From contig CBDBFG010000004.1 in the NCBI GenBank assembly GCA_965204765.1, positions 372,001 to 436,000 of the forward strand: a DNA stretch of 64,000 nucleotides. The letters are read 5' to 3'. How positions within the stretch are numbered: position 1 is the stretch's first letter; the number at the start of each line of letters is the position of its first letter. The notes below the pieces were generated by a model. It saw nothing but the letters and a program-made list of their open reading frames with translations. It was not told the origin of the DNA and ran no database searches. The DNA comes from CBDBFG01 sp965204765. Lineage in GTDB: Bacteria; Pseudomonadota; Alphaproteobacteria; Caedimonadales; UBA9215. Positions 8,675 through 18,049 of the stretch are shown piece after piece. Position numbers and translations under genes: made by a program.

Positions 8675-10684
8675 ATGAAAAAGTTCTGCAAAAAATTTAT
8701 ATATTGCACACTAACTTTGTCAATTATATTGATTTGTTATACGCATCTGTGTACATTCAATTTTCTTAAAAGTTACATAGAAGATAAGGTTTTAAAAGAT
8801 ACTGGATATACTTTAGAGTTAAAGGGTAATTTAAAATTGCGTTTATTACCTTATGTTCAGATAATTGCAAAGGATGTAACGATATCTTCTTTGCAAAAAC
8901 AAGATTATATTTGTGATGTGCATAAGGTTAAAGTAGATTTATCTTGTGCTAATATCCTAAAACACCGATTCGCTATTGGTGAAGTAAGGTTATATGATGC
9001 TAATATTTATACAGTAAATAACAAAAGTAGTAGCAATCATAATCTGGATTTAAAACTTGTATTTTATAAAAACAATGCTTTTTTGACGTTCAAGTCAAAA
9101 ATGAAGTTGTTTGATGAGAGTGTCAAGTTAAAGGGAGTAGTGAGGGATATTTCTGCTATTACTCCCGTTCAAGGAGAGTTGGAATTATTCACCCATAAAT
9201 TACGTTTCTCGGGTAATTTTTTTGCAAAGAACTATTTATTTATGGGTGATGCTCATTACCGTGGTTCTATTGCTAGTAAAGATTTGCTTGTCAAATCACT
9301 ATTTAGATTTGATAGGAACGGGGCAATTATCACTGATGTCCAAGCAAAAATTGGTGATCTGCTTATCGAGGGTGGAGTGCAATGCGATTTTGTTACTGCG
9401 CGCGTCAGTGCGGAATTTAAATCATCCCAAGGATGTATATTCAGTCTAAACTCAAATATTGCGCATGCAAAGGGTTATGATTTTAACTATAAAGTATTGC
9501 TAGAAAAGCCTTATGTGCTGGCTGACGTATTGCAATTACCGTATCTATATTCTGTTAATAGCGTACTTATCAATGGTTATGGCAATTGGGGTTTAAACGA
9601 CATATATATAAAGGCTATGATGGATATAGCTGGTGACCAAATTAATATTGTTGGTAATATTAATGCATTAAATGAATTTGATATTAGCTTGAATGCACGC
9701 CAAATAAACATTGATAACATCATCAGTAAAATAGGTAAGCGTGAAAACCTATCTTACAGTTCGGTTAAGCCACAAGATGGTTCTAGCAGTGTCAATTCAA
9801 TGGAATCACAGAAACCTGTGATATGGAGTAAGAAGACAATAGATTTAGCCATGATAAAAAAGTTACATGGTGTGCTAACGTGCGATATAGAAAGGTTAAT
9901 TTATAAGGATGAATTATTTTCTAAAGTTTATGGCCGGGTATTGTTAGATGATAAGAAACTTGTATGTAAAGACCTAGTATTTCAAATGTTTGGTGGTAGT
10001 GTTAATGGTAATATAGAGATTGATGCTGATGATAAGCAAGAAGTTAATGTGGATATTGCGGCAAGCAATATCAATATTGATAAACGGTTCATACAAAATA
10101 AATTTTCTTTAAATAGTTTAGTTAACCTTAGAGTCAAATTGCATTCTAAGGGTAATAGTATAAGTGACTATGTGCAAAATTTATCAGGAGATATCAATGT
10201 TGATTCTAAATCTGGTGAGGTGTTAGGGTTCAATTTGAATGCAATTAATTCTGGCTTAGGTGATCTTAGTAATGCAAAATCCTTGGTTAACCTATTAGAT
10301 ACTGTGGCTTTAGAAGGGAAAACTAGTTTTTATCAATCACACATATATGGCAAAATAGATAAAGGTGATATAAAGATAAAAAAAGGTATGCTTGATGTGA
10401 ATGGTGGCAAAATATCGTTGGGTGGTAATGTAAATCTAGTAGATTATACTATCAACACTACTGCAACTGTATCATTTCAAACCGCAGAAATTCCAAATTT
10501 TGTGGTCATGTTTTATGGCACTCTTGATGCTCCACAGTATAAAATTAATATTAAGAATTTGCGTCGCTATTTATTGCAACAGACGGTACATGGTGTGGTA
10601 AAAGGGGTGCTCAATGATTCAGAAGAAGGTCAAGATCTAGCAAAGACAGCAAAATCAATATTTAGGGGAATATTTAATGATTAA
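8675..10684 (+). CDS. AsmA-family inner-membrane protein
   Basis: 669 residues with one N-terminal membrane helix (about 8-27), then a long beta-rich periplasmic body. The AsmA signature appears near the start (GYTLELKGNLKLRLLP, DVTIS). The C-terminal AsmA_2 region has repeated short hydrophobic strands: VNGNIEIDADDKQEVNVDI, SGDINVDSKSGEVLGFNLNAI and the late KIDKGDIKIKKGMLDVNGG. AsmA proteins are thought to move phospholipid towards the outer membrane or assist envelope assembly. The last 8 bp overlap the nhaD-type gene, so the two are translationally coupled. Confidence 0.88.
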   Translation: MKKFCKKFIYCTLTLSIILICYTHLCTFNFLKSYIEDKVLKDTGYTLELKGNLKLRLLPYVQIIAKDVTISSLQKQDYICDVHKVKVDLSCANILKHRFAIGEVRLYDANIYTVNNKSSSNHNLDLKLVFYKNNAFLTFKSKMKLFDESVKLKGVVRDISAITPVQGELELFTHKLRFSGNFFAKNYLFMGDAHYRGSIASKDLLVKSLFRFDRNGAIITDVQAKIGDLLIEGGVQCDFVTARVSAEFKSSQGCIFSLNSNIAHAKGYDFNYKVLLEKPYVLADVLQLPYLYSVNSVLINGYGNWGLNDIYIKAMMDIAGDQINIVGNINALNEFDISLNARQINIDNIISKIGKRENLSYSSVKPQDGSSSVNSMESQKPVIWSKKTIDLAMIKKLHGVLTCDIERLIYKDELFSKVYGRVLLDDKKLVCKDLVFQMFGGSVNGNIEIDADDKQEVNVDIAASNINIDKRFIQNKFSLNSLVNLRVKLHSKGNSISDYVQNLSGDINVDSKSGEVLGFNLNAINSGLGDLSNAKSLVNLLDTVALEGKTSFYQSHIYGKIDKGDIKIKKGMLDVNGGKISLGGNVNLVDYTINTTATVSFQTAEIPNFVVMFYGTLDAPQYKINIKNLRRYLLQQTVHGVVKGVLNDSEEGQDLAKTAKSIFRGIFND

Positions 10685-12080
10685 GCTATTCATTTTTATG
10701 ATAGGTATGTTTTGTAATGTGCAAGATGTTTGTGCTGCATCTATTCATGGTTTGGATGGAACAGGACTTTCTTTATTATGGACCCTTCCTTTTTTGGGGG
10801 TGTTGTTATCTTTAGCAGTAATACCTGTTTTTGCCCACGATTTTTGGGAGCAAAATATGGGGAAAATATCTTTGGTATGGAGTGGTGTATCACTGGTTAT
10901 GTTGCTGAGTAATGTCGGCTTTAACATAACCATGCACGTTGTATTGGAAACATATTTACACCATTTTATACCATTTATGGTTTTTATTTTATCGCTATAT
11001 GTTATTTGCGGAGGAATAAAGATTAAAATCGATGTGGCTGCTACTCCTATGTTTAATGTGATATTTATGTTGTGCGCTACTTTGCTTGCAAGTCTCATTG
11101 GTACGACGGGGGCTGCTATGCTATTTATTAGGCCGTTGTTGTATATTAATGATACCAGACAAAATAAGAGCTATCTGGTGATTTTCTTTATTTTCTTGGT
11201 ATGTAATATTGGAGGGTCATTAAGTGCCATAGGTGATCCTCCGCTGTTTCTAGGATTTTTAAATGGCATAGACTTTTTTTGGGCTACTGTTCATTTATTT
11301 AAGCCTTTTGTGCTAATGTCGGTGCCTTTATTTATTTTATTATACTGCTTTGACAGTTATTATTTTCGTCAAGAAAAGCATGATCATAAACTGCATACTA
11401 TACCAAAGGTCACAATATATGGTCGATCGAATGTTATGATTTTGATAGTGGCGGTAAGTATCATCATACTTTCAGGTATATTCCCATATCCAGATAAGGT
11501 ATTATGCATTGCGAATGTGAATGTTAGTTATACTAGCATAATTAGAGATTTAAGCTTACTGCTGCTGACTATCATTTCTGTTAAATGGTGTAATAAGGAT
11601 GTAAGACACAATAATCATTTTTCTTGGGAACCATTTTTTGAAGTATGCAAAGTATTTGCCGCGATATTTATTACAGCTGCTCCGGTGATAGCAATGTTAA
11701 AGTCTGGAGAGAATGGCGCGTTTGCTAATTTGGTAACCTTGGTGAATGATAAAACTGGTCCGAACAATATGTTATACTTTTGGATTACGGGAGTTTTGTC
11801 TTCTTTCTTGGATAATGCTCCTACTTATTTAGTATTCTTTAATTTAGCAGGTGGGGATCCAGAATTACTTTCACATTCGTTGTCTAATACATTGGTAGCA
11901 ATATCATGCGGGGCTGTATTTATGGGGGCGATGACTTATATAGGTAATGCTCCTAATTTGATGGTAAAATCTATTGCGCAAAGACGTAATGTACAAATGC
12001 CAGGATTTTTTGGTTATTTATTATGGTCAATATGTATTTTGTTACCAGTGCTGATATTAGTTTCTATGCTGTGTATATAG
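10677..12080 (+). CDS. nhaD: NhaD-type sodium:proton antiporter
   Basis: 467 residues, about 12 membrane helices, of the ion-transporter (ArsB/NhaD/CitM) superfamily. Signatures are the FGLLG-like N-terminal WTLPFLGVLLSLA, the GTTGAAMLFIRPLL helix, IGGSLSAIGDPPLF, and the repeat-two LSSFLDNAPTYLVFFN and MGAMTYIGNAPNLMVK. A short signal-like leader precedes the first helix. It would exchange Na+ for H+ across the inner membrane. It starts inside the end of the AsmA gene (ATGATTAA overlap) and is convergent with the pseudouridine synthase, three bases apart. Homologues are common in Rickettsiales-like bacteria (recalled). Confidence 0.88.
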   Translation: MIKLFIFMIGMFCNVQDVCAASIHGLDGTGLSLLWTLPFLGVLLSLAVIPVFAHDFWEQNMGKISLVWSGVSLVMLLSNVGFNITMHVVLETYLHHFIPFMVFILSLYVICGGIKIKIDVAATPMFNVIFMLCATLLASLIGTTGAAMLFIRPLLYINDTRQNKSYLVIFFIFLVCNIGGSLSAIGDPPLFLGFLNGIDFFWATVHLFKPFVLMSVPLFILLYCFDSYYFRQEKHDHKLHTIPKVTIYGRSNVMILIVAVSIIILSGIFPYPDKVLCIANVNVSYTSIIRDLSLLLLTIISVKWCNKDVRHNNHFSWEPFFEVCKVFAAIFITAAPVIAMLKSGENGAFANLVTLVNDKTGPNNMLYFWITGVLSSFLDNAPTYLVFFNLAGGDPELLSHSLSNTLVAISCGAVFMGAMTYIGNAPNLMVKSIAQRRNVQMPGFFGYLLWSICILLPVLILVSMLCI

Positions 12081-12083
12081 TAT

Positions 12084-13004
12084 TTACTGCATAATAAAAA
12101 AATTTGGTAATGGAATATTAATATCTACTTTTTGTCCATTGTCGTATTGCCATTGCAGGTTTGTTGCAGCCAGATGCAGAGGAATTCTTGTATTTCCTAT
12201 ACCTGAGTTGAAGTAAGCGTTTTTCCCCCCATATTTACCGTCTCCTAGAATTGGTATTTCTAGACCTTCTGTCATATGTACTCTGATTTGATGTTTTTTG
12301 CCTGTTTCTATTTGTAACTCTACAAGGCTTAGATGTTTATCTTGCTCTACTGTCTTAACTTTGTATCTTGTAATTGCTGGGCTTAGGTTGTCTGCTTTAG
12401 AGGACATTTTTTCCTTTTGTGCATTAGTCATTTTGCCGATGGCAAGGGAAATAGTGCCTGATTTTTTATTAGGTACACCATTTAGTACAGCATAATATGT
12501 TTTGTTAATCTTGTGTTCTTTAAAATATTGCATGAACATACTAGCTGATTGAGAAGATTTGGCTAAAATTAACAAGCCAGATGTATCCTTGTCTAATCTG
12601 TGTACTATGTATAGTTGCTTGTCGGGAATTAAGTCTGATAAATATAGATCTATGTGGTCTTTTACATTTGATCCACCTTGTACAGCAATTCCGCAGGGCT
12701 TGTTAATTACTAGGCAAAAATCATCTTGATATATTATGTTATTTCGTAAGGTGTGCAGGGTTTGGTTATTTCTAAACACGTTAAGACCGGGTTTGTGGTA
12801 AGTGATAATATGATCGGGTAATGAAATTGTATCATCTGGTTGCAACCTGTGATCAGTTTTGATCTTGTTATTATTGATTTTTATTTTACCGGTACGAATC
12901 CATTTTTGTAATAAACCGTATGGCAAGTATTTATACCGAGATTGGATCAAACTCTTGATTCTTTTGTTTTGGTATTGTTGTGGGATATTAGTTATTTTTA
13001 TCAT
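12084..13004 (-). CDS. rluC: RluC/RluD-family 23S rRNA pseudouridine synthase
   Basis: About 306 residues from ATG 13004; an in-frame TTG at 13058 would add 18 nonconserved residues. An N-terminal S4 RNA-binding domain (YLPYGLLQKWIRTGKIKIN) is followed by the catalytic domain with HRLDKDTSGLLILAKS, whose Asp is the nucleophile, and the later TGKKHQIRVHM. It isomerises uridines in 23S rRNA; RluC versus RluD specificity cannot be settled from sequence alone, so the symbol is tentative. It ends three bases from the convergent nhaD gene. No clear Shine-Dalgarno sequence helps fix the start. Confidence 0.9.
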   Translation of the reverse strand: MIKITNIPQQYQNKRIKSLIQSRYKYLPYGLLQKWIRTGKIKINNNKIKTDHRLQPDDTISLPDHIITYHKPGLNVFRNNQTLHTLRNNIIYQDDFCLVINKPCGIAVQGGSNVKDHIDLYLSDLIPDKQLYIVHRLDKDTSGLLILAKSSQSASMFMQYFKEHKINKTYYAVLNGVPNKKSGTISLAIGKMTNAQKEKMSSKADNLSPAITRYKVKTVEQDKHLSLVELQIETGKKHQIRVHMTEGLEIPILGDGKYGGKNAYFNSGIGNTRIPLHLAATNLQWQYDNGQKVDINIPLPNFFIMQ

Positions 13005-13183
13005 GCCGTATGGTATAGCACTTTCATTAATTTTACTACTTACTTTTGCGATTGCCAAATTAATAGGTGATGAGTTTTACTATGGTAAATTGATTTCAAT
13101 GTCTGACGAATGTTGCATGTAATTTAGTATTTGTTTGCGGTGAGTTTGGCGGTGTTTTTTTACGTATGATATTAAAATAAGGG

Positions 13184-13212
13184 TTGACCTATCGGGGATA
13201 TAGCCGTAATGT
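13184..13212 (+). promoter_or_regulatory. Sigma-70-type promoter for tRNA-Lys
   Basis: TTGACC at 13184-13189 and TAATGT at 13207-13212 are separated by 17 bp and lie 15 bp before the mature tRNA 5' end. The match to the -35/-10 consensus is good on the left and moderate on the right. Confidence 0.55.
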
Positions 13213-13226
13213 AGCGATATCTTTGG

Positions 13227-13302
13227 GGGCACTTAGCTCAGTCGGTAGAGCATCTGACTTTTAATCAGAGGGTCACAGGTTCGAATCCTGTAGTGCCCAC
13301 CA
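13227..13302 (+). tRNA. tRNA-Lys (anticodon UUU)
   Basis: A complete 76-nt cloverleaf. The acceptor stem GGGCACT pairs with AGTGCCC, discriminator A, and the CCA end is encoded. The anticodon stem TCTGA/TCAGA encloses loop CTTTTAA with anticodon TTT. The T arm carries GGTTCGAATCC and the D arm TAGCTCAGTCGGTAGAG. It would read both AAA and AAG lysine codons, the former abundant in this AT-rich genome. Confidence 0.98.
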
Positions 13303-13306
13303 TCTT

Positions 13307-14137
13307 TTAGGTATTATCATGTATCAAGATGTTGGTTGAATTAGCAAGTTGTAAAAGGTGATGGTTTGCTAGACAGTGATCTGCTTCTTCGATGCGTAAT
13401 TTAGCGATGCCGTATTCGTTGTTATATGAAAATAACATACCAATTTTATTTTGCTTTAAGAATATGGTTTTGCCTTCTGGCACTGGACCGGTTATTTTTA
13501 CAGTATAAAGTTTTTTCCTTACTATACCTTGATGTTTAGTACGCGAGGTTAATTCTTGCCCTAGGTAACACCCTTTATCAAATGATATAGCATTCATTTC
13601 TTCTAAATTTGCTTCTAATGGTATAGTTTTTCCGGGCAATAATTCTTTATTATACTTCGGCACACAATGCAGAATACGTGAGTTATCATAATAGGTGATT
13701 TTTTTTGCGGTAATATTTTGTACCGTATTACTAGTAACATTCTTGTGGTTAATAATTCTTTTGCCCATTTTGGCGGTTCTGGGGTCATCACTTGCACTAG
13801 GACAGTTGGTATCACAGTCATGAATAGAAATTACATCATAATCCTTAGAGACATTTTGTATTATGACATCCGTGTTGATTTTATACAGGTTGAGCTTAGT
13901 AGTGATGATATCCACAGCATCCGTATCGGTGTCTAGCAGAATACAGTCTTGCTTGGGATCATAGCGCAGAAAAAAGTCACAAAAGAAACGGCCATTGGCG
14001 TTAAGCATAGCCGTGTATATCATAGGGTTGTGTTTGACCAGGTTAACATCATTAGTGATTAATCCTTGTAAAAATGAAAATTTATCTTTACCAGTTATCT
14101 GTAAAATAGATCTGTTAATATGGTTAATGTAATACAT
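13307..14137 (-). CDS. ygfZ: YgfZ/IBA57-type folate-binding iron-sulfur assembly protein
   Basis: 276 residues. The family hallmark KGCYLGQELTSRTKH is present (K-G-C-Y-x-G-Q-E), with the redox-relevant Cys. The N-terminal LQITGKDKFSFLQGLITNDV matches the GcvT-like aminomethyltransferase fold. The protein helps maturation or repair of certain [4Fe-4S] enzymes such as MiaB-type radical SAM proteins, using a folate cofactor. Between residues ~115 and 150 there is a low-conservation insertion (DCDTNCPSASDDPRT). It lies between tRNA-Lys and a MITE copy and is not obviously in an operon. Confidence 0.88.
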   Translation of the reverse strand: MYYINHINRSILQITGKDKFSFLQGLITNDVNLVKHNPMIYTAMLNANGRFFCDFFLRYDPKQDCILLDTDTDAVDIITTKLNLYKINTDVIIQNVSKDYDVISIHDCDTNCPSASDDPRTAKMGKRIINHKNVTSNTVQNITAKKITYYDNSRILHCVPKYNKELLPGKTIPLEANLEEMNAISFDKGCYLGQELTSRTKHQGIVRKKLYTVKITGPVPEGKTIFLKQNKIGMLFSYNNEYGIAKLRIEEADHCLANHHLLQLANSTNILIHDNT

Positions 14138-14242
14138 TAGTTGATTCTTTCTAGGTTTTTGCTGTGGTGTATATTTGTTTTACTCGTATAATTTTCTATC
14201 TTGTAATGCCATATTTATCAACTCTTAAGCATTAGCATGTAT

Positions 14243-14345
14243 TATAGCGGTTTCACTTTGTTTTCTATTTCATTTAATCGTCACTTATGTATTACATATA
14301 CATCTCGTTCCTCAATTCGTATTAATTCAAAGTTAAACCACTATA
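14243..14345 (-). repeat. MITE-like terminal-inverted-repeat element, copy 2 (reverse)
   Basis: About 103 bp, reverse orientation relative to the copies at 967 and 24148. It begins TATAGCGGTTTCACTTTG and ends with the complement of the partner repeat, CAAAGTTAAACCACTATA, both with TA at the tip. It sits between ygfZ and mltG. The following ~300 bp (14346-14643) hold no gene that I can support. Confidence 0.88.
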
Positions 14346-14643
14346 AATGGTGGGTGTATCTGACTATGCCACAAGGAATTTAGCATTTTTCTGGTATAGA
14401 TTCCAGTCTAGTAATGTTCTTCTGATAAGAGAGCCTTCTTTTGAATCCTCGGTACATGATTTACAACCAAGGGTGTAGGGTGATTATACGATTGTCAGAA
14501 ATGTGATTTATGTCATTAAATCACAGATAGTCGTTAGGTGCGCATACGGTGGTATCCAATTTCCTACTGATAATATTTGTGGTTTGTCGCTTATGTTTGG
14601 AGTGCGCATATGCTTGATTTTGTTTACAGTATTTAACGATATA

Positions 14644-15717
14644 TTATACGCGTTTTTTAAACTTATATTTCTTTTTGCTGCGACGCCATTTTTTTTGCGC
14701 TTGTTTATGCTGGGCATAGGTAGCTGAAAATATATGTCCACCACTACCATCAGCAACAAAATATAAATAATTTGTTTGTGCTGGTTGTAGTACTGCTTCT
14801 AGTGTATCAATAGCAAAATGACATATAGGTGTAGGCGGTAGACCTTTGTTGCGATAAGTATTAAATGGGGATGAAAACTTAAGGTCTTTTATTTTCAAAA
14901 ACCGGTTTAGTCTTTTGTTTGCTTTTTGTTCTATTGCATATCGTACCGTAGGGTCGGCCTGTAAACGCATTGATCGTTTCAATCTGTTGTAATATACCGA
15001 TGCGACATAGGGTTTTTCTGATGATTTATAGGTTTCTTCCTCTACTATGGATGCTACTATAAGGGCCTCTTCCAGCGTTCTGATGGGTATATTCTTTTGG
15101 CGGTTTATCCATAATGGTTGTATTCTTTTATCAAAATTTCTTTTCATAAAACATATTACGTCATTTTTAGTTTCTCCGCGTTTGAAATGATAGGTGTCTG
15201 GTAAAATGCTGCCCTCTGGTAAAGGCACGGTTATTTCACCAGTTAATTTATTTTCTTTTTCCAGGAGTGCTTTTATCTCACGCGATGCTAAACCCTCTGG
15301 GATTGTGATAGAGTGGTATACGATGTTACCATTTTCTATTTTATCTATTATTTGTTTTAAAGTATCACCTCTTTTAAATTCATATTCACCAAATTTTAAT
15401 TTATGTGATTTATTGCGCAGCGAAACGTTGTAATGAAATGATTGTGATGAGGTAATGATTTTTGATGATTCCAGCATCTCTCCTATTTTTTTTGCACTCA
15501 GTTCTGGGGTAATGTTTAGGGATACATTATCTACAGAACAACAAGGAGCGCTATAATCAATAAAGAATATTTTTATCATCCACGCTAATAGAAATAGCGC
15601 AAATATTATGCTTGGTATTGCTAGTACTTTGAATATACGACTTATTTTGTTTGTTTTGTTTTTATTGCGAGACGGTTTACGTTTCAAAGGTGTCTTGTTT
15701 GTTTTTGGTGTGGGCAT
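14644..15717 (-). CDS. mltG: Endolytic murein transglycosylase MltG
   Basis: 357 residues: a basic cytoplasmic N-terminus, one membrane helix (about 27-50), a LysM-like region, then the YceG catalytic domain. Catalytic-site signatures are EALIVASIVEEETYKSSEK with the general-acid Glu, VYYNRLKRSMRLQADPTVRYA, and GLPPTPICHFAIDTLEAVL. MltG cuts nascent glycan strands and so sets their length. It is encoded directly downstream of fabF, the usual alphaproteobacterial order acpP-fabF-mltG. The C-terminus is very rich in Lys and Arg (about the last 20 residues), probably an extension. Confidence 0.93.
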   Translation of the reverse strand: MPTPKTNKTPLKRKPSRNKNKTNKISRIFKVLAIPSIIFALFLLAWMIKIFFIDYSAPCCSVDNVSLNITPELSAKKIGEMLESSKIITSSQSFHYNVSLRNKSHKLKFGEYEFKRGDTLKQIIDKIENGNIVYHSITIPEGLASREIKALLEKENKLTGEITVPLPEGSILPDTYHFKRGETKNDVICFMKRNFDKRIQPLWINRQKNIPIRTLEEALIVASIVEEETYKSSEKPYVASVYYNRLKRSMRLQADPTVRYAIEQKANKRLNRFLKIKDLKFSSPFNTYRNKGLPPTPICHFAIDTLEAVLQPAQTNYLYFVADGSGGHIFSATYAQHKQAQKKWRRSKKKYKFKKRV

Positions 15718-15814
15718 TATAATTCTCCGTTAAGTACCGTACATGGTCGGTTATCAGCGTCAAAGAAGGCAAAATTCTAAAACACTTTACTTTTCACATG
15801 GTAGCGATACATTG

Positions 15815-17071
15815 TCATTCAAAACGCTTAAGTACCAAAGACGCATTAGTTCCTCCAAATCCGAATGAATTTGTCATAGAATAAGTGATTTTTTTCTCTT
15901 GTGCATTATGTGGTACCAGGTTGATACCGGCAAATTCTTTTGAAGGTCTTACTAAATTCAAAGTTGGGGGTACAACCCTGTTTGTTATTGCTAGTGTTGA
16001 AAATATTGCCTCTATTCCTCCGGACGCACCTAATAAATGTCCTGTGGAAGATTTGGTAGAAGAGATAGCTATTTTAGATATATGTTCTTTGAATGCTTGT
16101 TTAATACCGGATATTTCTGCGGCGTCACCTAGAGGGGTAGATGTACCATGAGCATTTAAGTAATCAATATCTTCAGGAGATATTTTTGCAGATTTTATAG
16201 CATTTTGCATTGCTAGGTATCCTCCGTGACCATTTTCTGGAGGAGAGGTGATATGGTGAGCATCGCCTGACATGCCATAGCCAACAATTTCTGCATATAT
16301 TTTAGCATTTCTTTTTTTTGCATGCTCTAATTCTTCCAAAACAAGCATGCCAGAGCCTTCTCCTATTACAAATCCGTCTCTATCTTCATCCCATGGTCTT
16401 GAAGCTTGTGTTGGAGTATCGTTAAAATTAGTGGATAATGCCCGTGCTGCGGCAAATCCGGATAATCCTAGTCTTGATACTGCTGCTTCTGATCCACCAG
16501 CTATCATGACATCGGCATCATTACATTGAATTATTCTAGCGGCATCACCAATAGCGTGTGTTCCACTTGCGCATGCTGTACTAACTGAGTGGTTGGGGCC
16601 GGTAAATCCATATTTTATAGAAACGTGACCAGATATAATATTAATTAGTGAAGCGGGAATAAAGAATGGTGATACTTTGCGATGTCCACCTTCATGTAGG
16701 GCTACGGATGTATCATATATTCTGGTTAAACCACCAATGCCGCAGCCTATTACTGTGCCAGTTCTAGATTTCTGTGTGAGACCATCGGGGTGCCATCCAG
16801 CATCATTAATTGCCTGGATAGCTGCGGAATAACCAAAGATCACGAATTTGTCGGTTTTCTTTTGCTCTTTTGGTGTCATGTAATCATCTGGATTAAATTC
16901 TTCCGAGCCTGTTGCCACTTGTCCAGCTATCTTAGAGGGGATATCAGTTACGTCAAAGTCTGATATCTTGGCAATTCCTGATTGGCTATTGATTATTTTT
17001 TGCCAGGATTCCTTGAAGTTTTTTGCCAGCGGGCTAACCATACCCATGCCAGTAATAACAACACGACGCAT
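15815..17071 (-). CDS. fabF: Beta-ketoacyl-ACP synthase II
   Basis: 418 residues from the ATG at 17071, preceded by AAAGGGG; an ATG nine codons upstream is a less likely start. The catalytic triad is visible: Cys in VSTACASGTHAIG, His in NAHGTSTPLGD and His in STKSSTGHLLGASGG. It elongates acyl-ACP by condensation with malonyl-ACP in type II fatty acid synthesis. It belongs to the fabD-fabG-acpP-fabF-mltG cluster, with acpP 285 bp upstream. The length is typical (about 415). Confidence 0.96.
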   Translation of the reverse strand: MRRVVITGMGMVSPLAKNFKESWQKIINSQSGIAKISDFDVTDIPSKIAGQVATGSEEFNPDDYMTPKEQKKTDKFVIFGYSAAIQAINDAGWHPDGLTQKSRTGTVIGCGIGGLTRIYDTSVALHEGGHRKVSPFFIPASLINIISGHVSIKYGFTGPNHSVSTACASGTHAIGDAARIIQCNDADVMIAGGSEAAVSRLGLSGFAAARALSTNFNDTPTQASRPWDEDRDGFVIGEGSGMLVLEELEHAKKRNAKIYAEIVGYGMSGDAHHITSPPENGHGGYLAMQNAIKSAKISPEDIDYLNAHGTSTPLGDAAEISGIKQAFKEHISKIAISSTKSSTGHLLGASGGIEAIFSTLAITNRVVPPTLNLVRPSKEFAGINLVPHNAQEKKITYSMTNSFGFGGTNASLVLKRFE

Positions 17072-17355
17072 AACAACCCCTTTTAATAATATTGTCAATT
17101 ATGAATTATACATAAAAAAATCTGTATTGTCGAACTATTAACTAAAAATAGTAGTTAATATGAACGAAAAAAGTGCCTCAATATATAACGTAGCACTAAC
17201 GTATTAACCTTGTGCTTTTGAAGTGTGATGATACTTTGGCAATTGCACAAAACAGTTCTATTGCATAAGTTAGATCTATAAAAATGTATGAAAATAATTC
17301 ATTAACATTTAATATAGACACAGATCAGCTACTAATTGCAGCTCTAAGTGCAAAA

Positions 17356-17592
17356 TTACTTAGTATGCTGTTCTATATAAGCTATAGCGTCTTTAACCGT
17401 TAAAATTTTCTCGGCATCTTTTTCTGGGATTTCTATACCAAAGGATTCTTCTAATTCCATCACCAATTCTACGGTATCTAGACTATCAGCCCCTAAATCA
17501 TCTATAAAATGAGCAGAATCAACAACCTTTTCTATTTCTACACCAAGGCTCTCTGCTATCATGTTGGTAACTTTGTTTTTGATATCACTCAT
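17356..17592 (-). CDS. acpP: Acyl carrier protein
   Basis: 78 acidic residues starting MSDIKNKV; the ATG four codons upstream lacks support from the family. The phosphopantetheine attachment motif is DSLDTVELVM with the modifiable Ser. It carries acyl chains for fatty acid and lipid synthesis. It has its own likely promoter because the usual upstream neighbour fabG has been separated from it by an inserted gene. The length is exactly that of the family. Confidence 0.97.
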   Translation of the reverse strand: MSDIKNKVTNMIAESLGVEIEKVVDSAHFIDDLGADSLDTVELVMELEESFGIEIPEKDAEKILTVKDAIAYIEQHTK

Positions 17593-17621
17593 AGTATATT
17601 CCATTAAATTATTATAATACT

Positions 17622-17650
17622 TAAATACTTTAACCGTATTGTTTTGTCAA
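17622..17650 (-). promoter_or_regulatory. Predicted acpP promoter
   Basis: On the minus strand a perfect TTGACA (17645-17650) and TATTTA (17622-17627) are spaced by 17 bp, 30 bp before the acpP start codon. This would allow acpP-fabF-mltG transcription independent of fabD-fabG. Confidence 0.55.
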
Positions 17651-18049
17651 GCTACCCTGGAAGCTTTCAGATAATCGTTATGCCAAGATTATCTTATCAA
17701 ACCACACCTCTGGTAGACAGAAAATCTTCGAGTTGCTTATAACTTAAAGAGGATTTTTAGCTATGATAAACAGCGCGTATTATCATTGCTGATGGTGAAT
17801 AGCAGTGCTGAAACCCAGGTTGATCGTCTGATGTATGTGAAGATTTAATCTCTGTAACCCCTTAACCACAAGTGGCAACACTGTACATCTTGTCTCACAG
17901 ATGCAAATAACATAAATATACCGTATGCATTTAATAATTTGTTAATATTCTCGCCTTACCGTTACAAACAGTAGTCTGGTTTCAGATGAGTATAGCCAAC
18001 TAGAGTTACTTGGATGAAGCGAGTGATGCAATAAAGTAGAGTGAGTAAT
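17651..18049. other. Intergenic stretch between acpP and the secreted orphan
   Basis: About 400 bp without a gene. It contains an 8-bp-stem hairpin at 17669-17694 (AGATAATC and GATTATCT around a 10-base loop) upstream of the acpP promoter. The rest shows nothing I can name. Together with the orphan gene it forms the material that separates acpP from fabG. Confidence 0.4.

Noticed and set aside
14503..14759. Short overlapping ORFs on both strands near the mltG end
   Set aside because: They mirror the mltG coding sequence or the MITE flank and have no independent signals.
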